Part shown: one piece after another, positions 40,389 to 50,940 of the stretch
Layout: every line of letters begins with the position of its first letter
How positions within the stretch are numbered: position 1 is the stretch's first letter
Source of the DNA: Marinomonas pontica
Lineage (GTDB): Bacteria > Pseudomonadota > Gammaproteobacteria > Pseudomonadales > Marinomonadaceae
NCBI RefSeq assembly: GCF_026191375.1
Contig: NZ_JAODTL010000033.1
Location: 1 to 64,000, forward strand
DNA length: 64,000 nt
Reading direction: 5' to 3'
The notes under the pieces: generated by a model
What the model was told of the DNA's origin: nothing
The model's input: only the letters and a program-made list of their open reading frames with translations
Database searches by the model: none
Translations under genes and position numbers: made by a program

Positions 40389-41708
40389 TTAATCATGCTC
40401 AACCATAGGAAATGGTAAGCGAGGGTTTCTTTTCCAGCGAACAGTCAAATGCACATAATCAGGATGACGCCACAGATCCCCAACAGCCACAAGCCTGTCA
40501 CCATGGTATAAGTACGGAAGGTGATCTCGCCACCAGCTTGGAATAGAATGATCGTTAAGCCATTTTTTCAGCTTACGTGTGTTGCCACTTGGCATCCTTA
40601 AACTCTCGCCATTAGGACGCGCTTTCAAAACACAATCATCACTTCCAATCACGCAAACTTCATCAAATGGTCGCAATAGTGGCACACCTGAGAGTAGCGG
40701 TGACACTGTCACCTCTTCTTCTTCTGGCAACAAATACACGACATTTTGATGACGCATAAGACGGCCAAATGGAAAAATGAACGCTGGCTGCTTGTCCTCA
40801 TGACTAAAAAACATCGCATCCACATTGTCTAATTGTGCTTGTGGCAACGAAACGCCTTTGCCAAGTAGAAAATATCGCCACCAAAATAGGCGCTCATCCG
40901 TTGATTTGCTTATGAGATACGATAAATCTAAACCGCCGAACGCATTACACCATGCCACTAATTGCTGCTCAGCAAATTGGGAAAGCATGGCATAGTCGGT
41001 AGCAATTCGCTGTGAACTGGAAACAATACTTTGTTCCATTTTGGGAAAACGTTCTTGCAGAATGGGAATAACCCGTTGGCGAAGAAAGTTTCGAGTAAAG
41101 CGCTCATCCAAATTCGATTCGTCCTGAATCCACACCAACTGATGACGTTGAGCGTAGTCTTCAATCGCGTTTTTTGGTACGGACAATAATGGTCGAATTA
41201 TACGAGTGTTGCTAACACCAAGCCGTCTTTCAATAGGAATACCAGACAAGCCTTTTCCACCTGTTCCACGTAACAAACGAAACAACACGGTTTCCATCTG
41301 GTCACCGGCGTGATGTGCCAACAACACCACATCGTCCTCACCAACCACGTTTTGAAAAGCCTGATAACGCGCATTACGAGCCGCATCTTCTATAGATGCT
41401 TGAGCTTCTAATGTCACACGTTTTGCAACATATGTAACCTCTAATGCCATGCAAACAGACTCACAATGAAGCAACCAATCATCCGCATTAGCGCTGAGGC
41501 CGTGATGAACATGAAGCGCTGCCAATTTCAGCTTCTGCTGGTCTGAAGCTTGATCTACCAGAGCATGGAGCAACACATGCGAGTCCACACCACCACTAAA
41601 ACCAACCCACACCTTGCTTGCGGCAGAAAATACAGCATCAAGCCACTCAGGATTAAATCTCAGTGGTGAGAGAAAAGTAGGGCATGTAGGCACGGAAAGC
41701 TTCACCAT
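40389..41708 (-). CDS. tilS: tRNA(Ile)-lysidine synthetase
   Basis: Modifies C34 of the AUA-reading tRNA-Ile to lysidine, an essential step. N-terminal PP-loop ATPase SGGVDSHVLLHAL with LHVHHGLSANAD and LLAHHAGDQMETVLFRLLRGTG; the C-terminal TilS domain includes MPSGNTRKLKKWLNDHSIPSWWRDHLPYLY. 439 residues, normal. It is 80 bases after accA beyond a terminator; the same accA-tilS order occurs in E. coli. Confidence 0.95.
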   Translation of the reverse strand: MVKLSVPTCPTFLSPLRFNPEWLDAVFSAASKVWVGFSGGVDSHVLLHALVDQASDQQKLKLAALHVHHGLSANADDWLLHCESVCMALEVTYVAKRVTLEAQASIEDAARNARYQAFQNVVGEDDVVLLAHHAGDQMETVLFRLLRGTGGKGLSGIPIERRLGVSNTRIIRPLLSVPKNAIEDYAQRHQLVWIQDESNLDERFTRNFLRQRVIPILQERFPKMEQSIVSSSQRIATDYAMLSQFAEQQLVAWCNAFGGLDLSYLISKSTDERLFWWRYFLLGKGVSLPQAQLDNVDAMFFSHEDKQPAFIFPFGRLMRHQNVVYLLPEEEEVTVSPLLSGVPLLRPFDEVCVIGSDDCVLKARPNGESLRMPSGNTRKLKKWLNDHSIPSWWRDHLPYLYHGDRLVAVGDLWRHPDYVHLTVRWKRNPRLPFPMVEHD

Positions 41709-41744
41709 AAAGTCTGCAACGAAAAAATCTCAAACCAAACAAAC

Positions 41745-41776
41745 AAAAAAGCCCCCTAAATAAGGAGGCTCTTTTT
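41745..41776 (-). terminator. Rho-independent terminator after accA
   Basis: Stem AAAAAGCCCCCT/AGGAGGCTCTTTTT with one or two mispairs around a short AT loop; in the minus orientation it ends in a T-run 13 bases after the accA stop. Confidence 0.75.
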
Positions 41777-41788
41777 AGAAACGAAAAC

Positions 41789-42736
41789 TTATAGACCGTA
41801 AGACATCAATCGATTGTAACGACGCGCCAAAAGCTCTTCAGTCGTCAATGCTTCCATTCGATCCAAGGCCGCTAGCACGTTTTGCTTCAAACTGTGTGCA
41901 ATTTGCTCATGAGAGATATGCGCACCACCAAGAGGTTCTTGAATAATCGTGTCAACGAAACCCAACTCCTGTAAACGTTGAGCTGTGATTCCCATTGCTT
42001 TAGCGGCATCTGACGCACGGTCAGCGCTTTTCCAAAGAATAGACGCACAACCTTCAGGAGAGATAACAGAGTATGTGCCGTATTGCAGCATCATTAACTC
42101 GTCACACACACCAATCGCCAGCGCACCACCCGAACCACCTTCACCAATCACGGTAGAAATGATAGGCGTTTTAAGGCGAGACATGACAGCCAAGTTAAAA
42201 GCAATCGCTTCACTTTGACCACGCTCTTCCGCGCCGATACCAGGGTATGCCCCAGGTGTGTCAATAAGAGTGACGATCGGCATTTGAAAACGTTCAGCCG
42301 TCTCCATTAAACGCAACGCTTTACGATAACCTTCTGGACGAGGCATGCCAAAGTTGCGAAGTACTTTTTCTTTTACTTCACGGCCTTTCTGATGGCCAAT
42401 AACCATCACTGGACGACCGTCTAAACGAGCAATACCACCAACAATGGCACGATCATCGGCATAGTGACGATCACCGTGCATTTCTTCAAAATCGGTAAAA
42501 GCGTGCTTAATATAATCAAGAGTATATGGGCGCTTTGGGTGACGCGCTAATTGAGATACTTCCCATGCCCCTAAATTACTAAATAGGCTCTTGGTTAACG
42601 CTACTTTTTTGTCTTCTAAGCGACTAATTTCATCGCTGATGTTGAGTTCATTATCGTTTCCGACTAAACGCAACTCTTCAATTTTTTGTTCGAGCTCAGC
42701 AATCGGCTGCTCAAAAGGGAGATAATTTAAATTCAT
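41789..42736 (-). CDS. accA: Acetyl-CoA carboxylase carboxyltransferase subunit alpha
   Basis: Alpha half of the carboxyltransferase that forms malonyl-CoA. N-terminal coiled region ([13 protein letters not shown]), then [30 protein letters not shown], and the oxyanion/CoA region [18 protein letters not shown] and [13 protein letters not shown]. 315 residues, standard. Lies 121 bases after dnaE; the gap holds no gene. Confidence 0.97.
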   Translation of the reverse strand: MNLNYLPFEQPIAELEQKIEELRLVGNDNELNISDEISRLEDKKVALTKSLFSNLGAWEVSQLARHPKRPYTLDYIKHAFTDFEEMHGDRHYADDRAIVGGIARLDGRPVMVIGHQKGREVKEKVLRNFGMPRPEGYRKALRLMETAERFQMPIVTLIDTPGAYPGIGAEERGQSEAIAFNLAVMSRLKTPIISTVIGEGGSGGALAIGVCDELMMLQYGTYSVISPEGCASILWKSADRASDAAKAMGITAQRLQELGFVDTIIQEPLGGAHISHEQIAHSLKQNVLAALDRMEALTTEELLARRYNRLMSYGL

Positions 42737-42857
42737 GTTTAATTACACTACTGTTTGGTTGCCATCAAATTCAAAGACAAAAAGGAAAAATCCTTTGTCC
42801 TATAGCTCTATTAGCGTGTCGCGACGCTTCGTTCCATTACAAAACTATTAAATGAAT

Positions 42858-45800
42858 CTAAGTATACACTAACTGAACATTTTGTTTACCGTATTGTTTC
42901 TGAAGTTGGTGAATTAATTCATCATCAGGACGAACTTTCCACCCAGATCCTAAACGAATATCACCACACGCTTGAGGTGTATCAAAACCAATAACGACAT
43001 CACAACCGTCACCGCGATAAGATTCCATATAGTTTGCTAATGCTTGTATTTCTGTTGGTGTGACTGTTTCAGACGTCCAAGTAATGCGCAATGCCTCAAC
43101 ATAACGAACTCGCGCCTGAGCAATATCAAGGATATTGCGGGCAATGACTTTTTGCCCTCCCCTGAATTCATCAACACTGATTTCACCTTCCACAACCACC
43201 ACTTCATCTTTGACAATAACGTCCTTAAAAGTGTCGTAGTTATCTGGAAATACCGTCACTTCAATACGAGCGGAGCGATCATCCAGCGTGACGAAGGCGA
43301 TGTTACCACCTTTTTTACTCTTGGTAATGCGCAAGTCTACAATCAAACCAGCCATGATTTGGGTGTCACCACGCTTAGGCTGCAGATCAACAATCTTTGA
43401 ACGAACAAAGCGACGAATCTCTTTCTCATATTCATCGATTGGGTGACCTGTCACATACAAACCAAGAGTGTCTTTTTCCCCATCCAGACGCTGACGAGGC
43501 GGCCATTCATGCTGAATACCAATTTCTTTATAGGCATCTTCAGTACTCTCATCGACCGCGATACCAAATAAATCCATCATCCCAGCGTCTTGGTTCTTAG
43601 CATCTTGTACCGCGCGTTTGAGCGCTTCATCAATACAAGCGAACAAGGTTGCCCGATTCGGACCTATAGTGTCAAACGCGCCGGAGCGGACTAAGGCTTC
43701 CATGACTCGCTTATTAACCTTTTTACCAACGCGTTGGCAAAAATCGAATATATGCTCAAAAGGTCCTTCTTTTCTGGCCTCAACAATCGCTTCGATTGGG
43801 CCTTCGCCTACGCCTTTAATCGCACCAAGACCATATACAATGGCGCCTTTCGGATTGACGGTAAACTTATAGACCGACTCATTCACATTTGGCAGCTCTA
43901 GGGCCAGCGCCATTGAACGGCATTCTTCAATGAAGATAACGATCTTATCAGTGTTCTGCATATCCGCAGACAACACTGCCGCCATAAATGGTGCTGGATA
44001 ATGATTTTTCAACCAAGCAGTTTGATAAGAAACCAAAGCATAGGCTGCTGAGTGAGATTTGTTAAAACCATACCCAGCGAATTTTTCCATCAGGTCAAAG
44101 ATGTTACCCGACAAGTCTTTATCAACGTTGTTTTTAAGCGCGCCTTCCATAAAGATTAAGCGCTGCTCGGCCATAACTTCGGCTTTTTTCTTACCCATAG
44201 CACGACGCAGCAAATCGGCACCACCAAGCGAGAACTTAGCCAGTACCTGAGCAATCTGCATTACCTGCTCTTGATACAAGATAATGCCGTAAGTCGGTTC
44301 CAAAACGGGAATCAAGTCTTGATGTTGATAATCTGGATGAGGGAAAGCCAGCTCGGCACGACCGTGCTTACGGTTGATAAAGTCGTCCACCATGCCAGAA
44401 CCCAAAGGCCCCGGACGATACAAAGCCACCAAGGCTATAATATCTTCAAAGCGCGACGGTAAAAGCTTTTTAATCAACTCTTTCATACCACGGGATTCCA
44501 GCTGGAATACCGCGGTGGTTTCTGCTCGCTTTAGTAGCTCGTAAGTGGATTTGTCCTCAAGGTCGATCAAGGAAATATCGAGCGGTGGCTTACCTTCCAG
44601 CTCGTTAATAGCATCGATGTTTTTTACCGCCCAATCGACAACCGTCAGTGTTTTCAGACCCAAGAAGTCGAACTTTACTAAGCCCGCTTCTTCTACGTCA
44701 TTTTTGTCGTATTGGGTAACCAGACCAGAACCGTCTTCCTCACAATAAAGCGGGGCAAAATCAATCAACTTAGTCGGAGCGATAACCACACCACCGGCGT
44801 GCTTACCAAAGTTACGAACCACCCCTTCTAGGGAAATCGCCATCTCCATGACTTCGGCGGCGTCTTCATCCCCCGCCAAAAATTCTGGCAATGCAGGCTC
44901 TTCTTCCAAGGCTTTTTTAAGCGTCATGCCGATTTCAAAAGGAATCAGCTTCGAGAGCTTATCACCCAAACTGTAGGGTTTTCCTTGTACCCTCGCGACA
45001 TCTCGCACCACGGCTTTTGCCGCCATCGCACCAAAGGTGATGATCTGAGACACCGCATCACGACCATAGGTACGTGACACATAATCGATAACGCGATCTC
45101 GGTTATCCATACAGAAATCGATATCGAAGTCAGGCATGGATACCCGCTCTGGGTTCAAGAATCGTTCGAAAAGTAGATCGTATTCCAGTGGATCAAGATC
45201 GGTGATTTTTAGGGCATAAGCCACCAAGGAGCCCGCACCAGAACCACGCCCCGGCCCTACGGGAATATCGTTGTCTTTGGCCCACTGAATAAAGTCCATT
45301 ACGATCAAGAAATACCCAGGGAACCCCATTTGATTGATAATGGTTAATTCAAAATCCAAACGATCCCAATATTCTTGGCGACGTTTTTCAATACGCTCGC
45401 CGTATTTTTTGGTCAGAAAATTAAAGCGCTCAATCAAGCCATCATAGGAGAGCTTGCTAAAGAACTCTTCCATCGTCATGCCTTCTGGCACTGGATAATC
45501 CGGCAAGAAATATTCCCCCAGCAACACATCAACACTGCAACGCTTAGCTATTTCTACGGTATTTTCGAGCGCTTCTGGAATGTCTTGGAACAGCTCAGCC
45601 ATTTCTTCAGGCGTTTTAAAATACTGCTCTTCAGAGTAACGACGCTTACGGCGCGGATCATCCAAGGTAACGCCATCGTGTATACAAACGCGCGCTTCAT
45701 GGGCTTCAAAATTTTCACGCTTTAAAAAGCGTACGTCATTGGTTGCAACCACGGGGCAATCCAGCTCCGCCGCTAACGGCACAACCGCATGAATATAACT

Positions 45801-46334
45801 TTCTTCGCCAGAACGGCTCGTTCGCTGCAACTCCACATAAAAACGGTCAGGAAACACAGACATCCAATGAGCCAAGCGTTTTCTAGCGTCTTCATTTCGA
45901 CCTTTTTGCAGCAAATAACCGATATCGCCAAAGCCCGCTCCCGACAACGCGATAACATCTTCGCTGTATTCTTCTATCCATTTGCGTTGGACAATAGGAC
46001 GCCCTTCCACCTGACCTAACTGGTAACCTTTTGAAATAATGGCGATGATGTTTTTATAGCCCTTATTCGACGTAGCCAATAAGGTAAATCGATAACGAGA
46101 GTCCACATTCTCATCTTCATCTACCACAACATCAGCACCGCAAATGGGCTTAATGCCTTTTTCCATCGCCCCTTTGTAAAAGCGCACAAAGCCACACAAG
46201 TTATTCTCATCGGTGATCGCTACCGCTGGCATGGACATAAATTCGGTTGTACCGAGCAGGCCTTTGATTTTGACTAGGCCATCTACCAATGAAAACTCAG
46301 TATGTACTCGTAGATGTATAAATGACGTGGACAA
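42858..46334 (-). CDS. dnaE: DNA polymerase III subunit alpha
   Basis: Replicative polymerase, 1158 residues. PHP domain at the N-terminus ([15 protein letters not shown]), the palm aspartates in [15 protein letters not shown] and the [21 protein letters not shown] block, helix-hairpin-helix and OB-fold ([16 protein letters not shown]) further on, and a C-terminal tail. No frame break over 3.5 kb. It starts inside rnhB (38-base overlap), an arrangement seen in E. coli, and so is expressed with lpxB-rnhB. Confidence 0.98.
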   Translation of the reverse strand: MSTSFIHLRVHTEFSLVDGLVKIKGLLGTTEFMSMPAVAITDENNLCGFVRFYKGAMEKGIKPICGADVVVDEDENVDSRYRFTLLATSNKGYKNIIAIISKGYQLGQVEGRPIVQRKWIEEYSEDVIALSGAGFGDIGYLLQKGRNEDARKRLAHWMSVFPDRFYVELQRTSRSGEESYIHAVVPLAAELDCPVVATNDVRFLKRENFEAHEARVCIHDGVTLDDPRRKRRYSEEQYFKTPEEMAELFQDIPEALENTVEIAKRCSVDVLLGEYFLPDYPVPEGMTMEEFFSKLSYDGLIERFNFLTKKYGERIEKRRQEYWDRLDFELTIINQMGFPGYFLIVMDFIQWAKDNDIPVGPGRGSGAGSLVAYALKITDLDPLEYDLLFERFLNPERVSMPDFDIDFCMDNRDRVIDYVSRTYGRDAVSQIITFGAMAAKAVVRDVARVQGKPYSLGDKLSKLIPFEIGMTLKKALEEEPALPEFLAGDEDAAEVMEMAISLEGVVRNFGKHAGGVVIAPTKLIDFAPLYCEEDGSGLVTQYDKNDVEEAGLVKFDFLGLKTLTVVDWAVKNIDAINELEGKPPLDISLIDLEDKSTYELLKRAETTAVFQLESRGMKELIKKLLPSRFEDIIALVALYRPGPLGSGMVDDFINRKHGRAELAFPHPDYQHQDLIPVLEPTYGIILYQEQVMQIAQVLAKFSLGGADLLRRAMGKKKAEVMAEQRLIFMEGALKNNVDKDLSGNIFDLMEKFAGYGFNKSHSAAYALVSYQTAWLKNHYPAPFMAAVLSADMQNTDKIVIFIEECRSMALALELPNVNESVYKFTVNPKGAIVYGLGAIKGVGEGPIEAIVEARKEGPFEHIFDFCQRVGKKVNKRVMEALVRSGAFDTIGPNRATLFACIDEALKRAVQDAKNQDAGMMDLFGIAVDESTEDAYKEIGIQHEWPPRQRLDGEKDTLGLYVTGHPIDEYEKEIRRFVRSKIVDLQPKRGDTQIMAGLIVDLRITKSKKGGNIAFVTLDDRSARIEVTVFPDNYDTFKDVIVKDEVVVVEGEISVDEFRGGQKVIARNILDIAQARVRYVEALRITWTSETVTPTEIQALANYMESYRGDGCDVVIGFDTPQACGDIRLGSGWKVRPDDELIHQLQKQYGKQNVQLVYT

Positions 46335-46938
46335 TGCTTATCCCTCTAAAATCTTTTTTAACAGGTCCAAAACTACGCCGATGTATTGGCGTAACACCAT
46401 GTAAACGAATGGCCTCAAGATGCTGTGCGGTTGGGTAACCTTTGTGTTTTTCAAAACCATATTCTGGGTACTGTTGCGCAGCTTTAACAATGTCTCTATC
46501 TCGGGTTACTTTGGCCAAGATAGAAGCAGCAGAAATGGCGGCCTGTCTGGCATCCCCTTTAACCACCGCTTCAGCACTACAAGGCAAATTAGGCGGGATA
46601 CGGTTCCCGTCCACTAATACATGCTCAGGTTGAATGGCAAGTAATGCAACTGCTCGCGACATGGCTAACATACTGGCATGAAGAATATTGATGTCATCAA
46701 TTTCTTCTATCGTGGCACTGGCAATGCCGTACGATAATGCTTTTTCTTGAATTTCTAGAAATAACGCTTCGCGCTTTTTTTCGGTCAATTTTTTAGAGTC
46801 TGCCAACCCTAGAATTGGTCGCTTAGGGTCCAAAATAACCGCGGCGGCCACCACCTCGCCCGCCAAAGGGCCTCTTCCCGCTTCATCGGTACCTGCGAGT
46901 AAATCGCCGAAATATACCTGACTAACAAAAGGCTCCAT
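46297..46938 (-). CDS. rnhB: Ribonuclease HII
   Basis: Removes ribonucleotides from DNA. DEDD-type acids: D18-E19 in [17 protein letters not shown], and the later VTRDRD. I use the ATG at 46938, which forms TAATG with the lpxB stop, giving 213 residues; the longer frame to 47067 runs back inside lpxB. Tail overlaps dnaE by 38 bases. Confidence 0.95.
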   Translation of the reverse strand: MEPFVSQVYFGDLLAGTDEAGRGPLAGEVVAAAVILDPKRPILGLADSKKLTEKKREALFLEIQEKALSYGIASATIEEIDDINILHASMLAMSRAVALLAIQPEHVLVDGNRIPPNLPCSAEAVVKGDARQAAISAASILAKVTRDRDIVKAAQQYPEYGFEKHKGYPTAQHLEAIRLHGVTPIHRRSFGPVKKDFRGISIVHVIYTSTSTY

Positions 46939-48095
46939 TACGTCTTTTTCCCTTCTAACATAGAAACAATTGCCTTTGCGGCTTTCTCTCCGGCATTTTT
47001 TCGTAACATTTTGTGCAAATTGAGGTATTTGTCCTGAATGGACTTGTCGTTCGTAAAAGACTGCCATGTTTGCACCAAACGAACAGCCAAATTGTCAGGA
47101 GTGGCTTCGTCTTGCAATAACTCTGGCACCAATGTCTCGTTTGCCAGCAAATTAGGCAAAGACACATACGGCACCTTAATCATTCTCGACATGATGGCAT
47201 AGGTCAGCTTATTGACTCGGTAAGACACCACCATTGGTCGCTTCACCAGCATGGCTTCTAATGCCGCTGTTCCGGAGGCCAACAAAATCGCGTCGGAGGC
47301 TGCCATAACCGTTCGGGACCGACCATCAATCAAAACAGCTTCTGCATTCGCCTCATGCAATATCGTTTCAATTTGAACCCGTCGCTCTTTATTTGCCGCG
47401 GGGATCAAAAATGTCGCGTTTGGTTGATGCTGTTTAATGCGTTTCATTGTTTCTATAAAAAGCGGCGCTAAACGAGACACCTCGCCCTCACGAGAGCCAG
47501 GTAAAATGCCAAATACTGGACCAGAAATGTCCATAAGTCCTAAATCTTCTCGAGCTTCCGTCACCTTACTTTCTAACGGAATATCATCGGCCAATGTATG
47601 ACCAACACACACAACTGGAATATTGTGCTCATGATAAATAGGCAGTTCAAACGGAAAAAGCGCTAACATAAGGTCAACGGATTTTTTAATGTTAAAAATG
47701 CGTTTTTGTCGCCACGCCCAAACAGACGGACTGACATAGTGTACAGTTGGAATGCCAGCCTGCTTCAGTTTTCGGGCCAGAGGCATATTAAAGTCGGGCG
47801 AATCAATACCGATGAATGCCGTAGGTGGGTTATTGATACAAGCCTTAAATAACCGTTTACGAATTCCCAAAAGCTCTTTTAGGCGTCCCAGCACCTCAAC
47901 CAAGCCCATCACAGACAAACGGTCCATCGGCACAATACTCTTGAAGCCCTGTGCTTCCATCAATGGACCGCCAATGCCTTCAAAAATCGCATCTGGCTGT
48001 AACAATTTTAAATGCGCAATTAAATTTGCCCCAAGAATATCTCCCGAAGCCTCACCAGCAACCAACACATAACGCGCTGCAGACGTTACTTGCAT
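46938..48095 (-). CDS. lpxB: Lipid-A-disaccharide synthase
   Basis: Joins lipid X and UDP-diacylglucosamine to give the lipid A disaccharide. [15 protein letters not shown] at the N-terminus, [28 protein letters not shown] and [10 protein letters not shown] are the GT19 landmarks. 385 residues. Separated from lpxA by a terminator, so this gene starts the lpxB-rnhB-dnaE-accA unit. Its start has a normal AGAGG site. Confidence 0.97.
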   Translation of the reverse strand: MQVTSAARYVLVAGEASGDILGANLIAHLKLLQPDAIFEGIGGPLMEAQGFKSIVPMDRLSVMGLVEVLGRLKELLGIRKRLFKACINNPPTAFIGIDSPDFNMPLARKLKQAGIPTVHYVSPSVWAWRQKRIFNIKKSVDLMLALFPFELPIYHEHNIPVVCVGHTLADDIPLESKVTEAREDLGLMDISGPVFGILPGSREGEVSRLAPLFIETMKRIKQHQPNATFLIPAANKERRVQIETILHEANAEAVLIDGRSRTVMAASDAILLASGTAALEAMLVKRPMVVSYRVNKLTYAIMSRMIKVPYVSLPNLLANETLVPELLQDEATPDNLAVRLVQTWQSFTNDKSIQDKYLNLHKMLRKNAGEKAAKAIVSMLEGKKT

Positions 48096-48118
48096 TTTTT
48101 ACAACCTCTAATAATAAA

Positions 48119-48149
48119 AAAACCCCGAAGCGGTCCGGGGTTTTCTTTT
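48119..48149 (-). terminator. Rho-independent terminator between lpxA and lpxB
   Basis: Stem AAAACCCCG/CGGGGTTTT around an 8-base loop, followed in the minus orientation by A/T-rich sequence. It splits what is one operon in E. coli, or works as a partial terminator lowering lpxB-dnaE expression. Confidence 0.75.
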
Positions 48150-48161
48150 AATCCTCAATGC

Positions 48162-48938
48162 CTATCGGACTATTCCGCGTCTAGAATGTCGAATGGACAA
48201 AATAAACTCGGCCACCTCTGGGATCCGAACCAGATCTCCTTGTTCGAGATCAGCCAATGCCGCCTCTAGGGTCAAGCCTTTCAGATAAACCATCTTATAC
48301 GCAGTTCGCAGAGCACGAATAATATCAGGGGCCGTACCACGACGGCGCATTCCTTCGAAATTCATTCCATGTGCTTTGGCAGGGCTTCCTGACACCATGA
48401 CGTAACGAGGTACATCTTTGGACACCATGGATCCCATGCCGCACATGCTGAATGAATTGACTTGGCAAAACTGATGAATACCCGTGTAACCACCCAAAAT
48501 AACATTGTCGCCCACGGTAACGTGGCCAGCTAAGGCGGCAAAGTTAGCCATAATATTATGGTCGCCCACTGTACAGTCATGGCCAACATGCGTACTGGCC
48601 ATAAATAAATTATGGCTGCCTATCGTAGTAATACCATTATCCTGAATAGTACCACGGTGAATGGTTGCGTTTTCACGAATGACATTGCTGTCACCAATCA
48701 CCAGACGAGTTGGTTCACCTTTATACTTTTTATCTTGGTTTGCTTCTCCAACCGAAGCGAACTGATAAATCTCATTATTGGCACCAATGGTGGTATGACC
48801 ATTAACAACAACATGCGATTTGATAACACTACCAGCTCCAATTTTAACATTCGGTCCGATGACACAAAACGGACCAATCTCCACACTGGAGTCAATCTCT
48901 GCTTTCGAATCGATTAAAGTCGTTGGATGTATTGCCAC
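48162..48938 (-). CDS. lpxA: UDP-N-acetylglucosamine acyltransferase
   Basis: First acyl transfer of lipid A synthesis. Left-handed beta-helix hexapeptide repeats run through the first 190 residues, with the catalytic histidine in HVGHDCTVGDHN. The start is GTG at 48938 (AGGAAG upstream), overlapping the fabZ stop as TAGTG; this gives 258 residues beginning [10 protein letters not shown], matching E. coli. The open frame to 48977 is not used. Confidence 0.95.
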   Translation of the reverse strand: MAIHPTTLIDSKAEIDSSVEIGPFCVIGPNVKIGAGSVIKSHVVVNGHTTIGANNEIYQFASVGEANQDKKYKGEPTRLVIGDSNVIRENATIHRGTIQDNGITTIGSHNLFMASTHVGHDCTVGDHNIMANFAALAGHVTVGDNVILGGYTGIHQFCQVNSFSMCGMGSMVSKDVPRYVMVSGSPAKAHGMNFEGMRRRGTAPDIIRALRTAYKMVYLKGLTLEAALADLEQGDLVRIPEVAEFILSIRHSRRGIVR

Positions 48939-49375
48939 TATATCTTCCTGTCTGCACACAGAATGGAGGCAGAACAAGCAAGCTCGCCGTCTACCGTTGC
49001 CTTACACTCAAATTTCCATATACCGCGTTTTTCCGTAACTATTTTTGCTTCTAGCTGTAAACGGTCACCCGGCACAACAGGACGTTTAAAGCGCGCTTTA
49101 TCGGAACCAACAAAGTAATAAATAGAGCCATCTTCTGGCTTTTTGTCCATGGTTTTAAAGCCAAGGATTCCCGCGGCCTGCGCCATGGCCTCAATAATCA
49201 AAACACCTGGCATTACAGGGTGATTTGGGAAATGGCCATTAAAGAACGGTTCATTAATAGTGACATTTTTATACGCTACAATGGACTCATTCAAGTTCAG
49301 TTCAACAACACGATCTACCAATAAAAACGGATACCTATGAGGTAAGTATTGGCGGATTTCATTTACGTCCATCAT
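48938..49375 (-). CDS. fabZ: 3-hydroxyacyl-ACP dehydratase FabZ
   Basis: Dehydrates 3-hydroxyacyl-ACP in fatty acid synthesis; competes with LpxA/LpxD for hydroxymyristoyl-ACP. Hotdog fold with catalytic His in [14 protein letters not shown] and Glu in [10 protein letters not shown]. 145 residues. Overlaps lpxD by four bases and lpxA by one. Confidence 0.97.
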   Translation of the reverse strand: MMDVNEIRQYLPHRYPFLLVDRVVELNLNESIVAYKNVTINEPFFNGHFPNHPVMPGVLIIEAMAQAAGILGFKTMDKKPEDGSIYYFVGSDKARFKRPVVPGDRLQLEAKIVTEKRGIWKFECKATVDGELACSASILCADRKI

Positions 49376-50412
49376 TTATTATCAACCTTCTCTAAAAACT
49401 TATTAACCTGTTGTTTCAACTGTGAAAACTGCTTTGCCATTTCATCAATTCTTCTGACTCTAGCAACGGTTCGGCGCCATTTATTGGTTGGCTCCATTCC
49501 CATTCCTGAGGAGAAAGACCCACTTTCAGGAATGGAATGGCTGATCATACTCATGCCTGTAACATGAACATGATCGGTAATATCCAAATGGCCGGCAATA
49601 CAAACCCCGCCTGAAATAGTGCAAAAAGCACCAATTTTTGTACTTCCAGCAATCGCCGTACTCGCTGCGATCGCGGTATTATCGCCAATTACGACGTTAT
49701 GAGCAATTTGAACTTGATTATCAATTTTAACGCCATTGCCAATCTGAGTATTTTCTATGGCACCACGATCAATTGTTGTACTTGCACCGATTTCAACCGA
49801 ATCGCCCAGTACAACAGAACCTAACTGGTTAATCTTTTCCCAGCGCCCCTCATTCGGAGCAAAACCGAAACCATCAGCGCCGATCACGGTGCTACTATGT
49901 ATGATGCAATTGGCACCCAGCACCACATCATGGTACAAGGTGACATTAGGATAAAGTATAGAGCCTTGGCCTATTTTAACACCTCTCCCAACCACGCAAC
50001 CGGCACCAATAGTACACCCTTCGGATATCACTGACTCCGCATCGATGACCGCATTCGGCCCGATAACGACATCACTGGCAACACTTGCTGTTGGAGCGAT
50101 TACTGCACTGGGATGAATGCCAGTCCACGAGTGAGTCTCTGGCACAAACAAATTAGACAATTGAGCGAACGCTAGGTAAGGATTGGACACAACAATGGCA
50201 TTGCTAACCAGTTGCGCAAGCGCTTCACTTTTCACAAGCACAGCGCCTGCTGATGTTGATTCAAGTTGACTTGCGTATTTAGGGTTCGCCAAAAAACTTA
50301 GCTCTTTGGACGTTGCATTGTGCAAGGTTCCCAGCTTTTCAATAACCAAGTTAGGATCGCCTTTTACAACCCCTTGGACTTTGGCGGCCAATTGCCCTAG
50401 CGTATGGCTCAT
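49372..50412 (-). CDS. lpxD: UDP-3-O-acylglucosamine N-acyltransferase
   Basis: N-acylates the lipid A precursor. An N-terminal uridine-binding domain ([10 protein letters not shown]...LSFLANPKY) precedes hexapeptide repeats and the catalytic region [19 protein letters not shown]; the C-terminal helix ([15 protein letters not shown]) completes it. 346 residues. Three bases separate it from skp. Confidence 0.97.
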   Translation of the reverse strand: MSHTLGQLAAKVQGVVKGDPNLVIEKLGTLHNATSKELSFLANPKYASQLESTSAGAVLVKSEALAQLVSNAIVVSNPYLAFAQLSNLFVPETHSWTGIHPSAVIAPTASVASDVVIGPNAVIDAESVISEGCTIGAGCVVGRGVKIGQGSILYPNVTLYHDVVLGANCIIHSSTVIGADGFGFAPNEGRWEKINQLGSVVLGDSVEIGASTTIDRGAIENTQIGNGVKIDNQVQIAHNVVIGDNTAIAASTAIAGSTKIGAFCTISGGVCIAGHLDITDHVHVTGMSMISHSIPESGSFSSGMGMEPTNKWRRTVARVRRIDEMAKQFSQLKQQVNKFLEKVDNK

Positions 50413-50415
50413 ATT

Positions 50416-50910
50416 TTAATTGTCCTTATTAATTCTTTTAACCAGCTCATCTGTAATATCTGATGCACCTGTTGCATATAAGCTAAGCTGTCTATTCAGC
50501 ACCAAGTCTAATTTACGCTCTTCGATAAGGGACTTAAGAGCCGCCTCACCTTTAGGTGTTAAAGACTGGATTAACTGTTGCTCCAGCTCTTTTGCTTGGC
50601 GCTGCATGTTAGCAGCCATAGCTCGAATCTTATTTTGGGTTTCAGCCAATTCTGCACGGCGCTTTTTAAATTCATCCTGAGACAAGGTCAGTTCATCGCG
50701 TTTCAAATTGTTCGCGGACGCTTCAAGGTCTTCTTGCTCTTTTTTCAAACGAGCGTCCATTTCAGCCACTTTCTGCTTTGGTTCCTTCGCCGCCTCTTGA
50801 CCAATATTACTCTGTAAGAGAGCCGATCTAAAATCCACTACGGCAACTTCGGTCGCTTGCACACTGCTTATAAAGCATAGAGCAAAAATGGCGGTTATGA
50901 ATATTTTCAT
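50416..50910 (-). CDS. skp: OmpH/Skp-family periplasmic chaperone
   Basis: Holds unfolded outer-membrane proteins on the way to BamA. Signal peptide about residues 1-19 (ending SSVQA), then VAVVDFRSALLQSN and a long charged coiled coil (about 40-120), the tentacle region of Skp. 164 residues. Lies between bamA and lpxD as in E. coli. Confidence 0.93.
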   Translation of the reverse strand: MKIFITAIFALCFISSVQATEVAVVDFRSALLQSNIGQEAAKEPKQKVAEMDARLKKEQEDLEASANNLKRDELTLSQDEFKKRRAELAETQNKIRAMAANMQRQAKELEQQLIQSLTPKGEAALKSLIEERKLDLVLNRQLSLYATGASDITDELVKRINKDN

Positions 50911-50940
50911 TGTTCATCCTATTAAATAAAGCGGTCTTAA

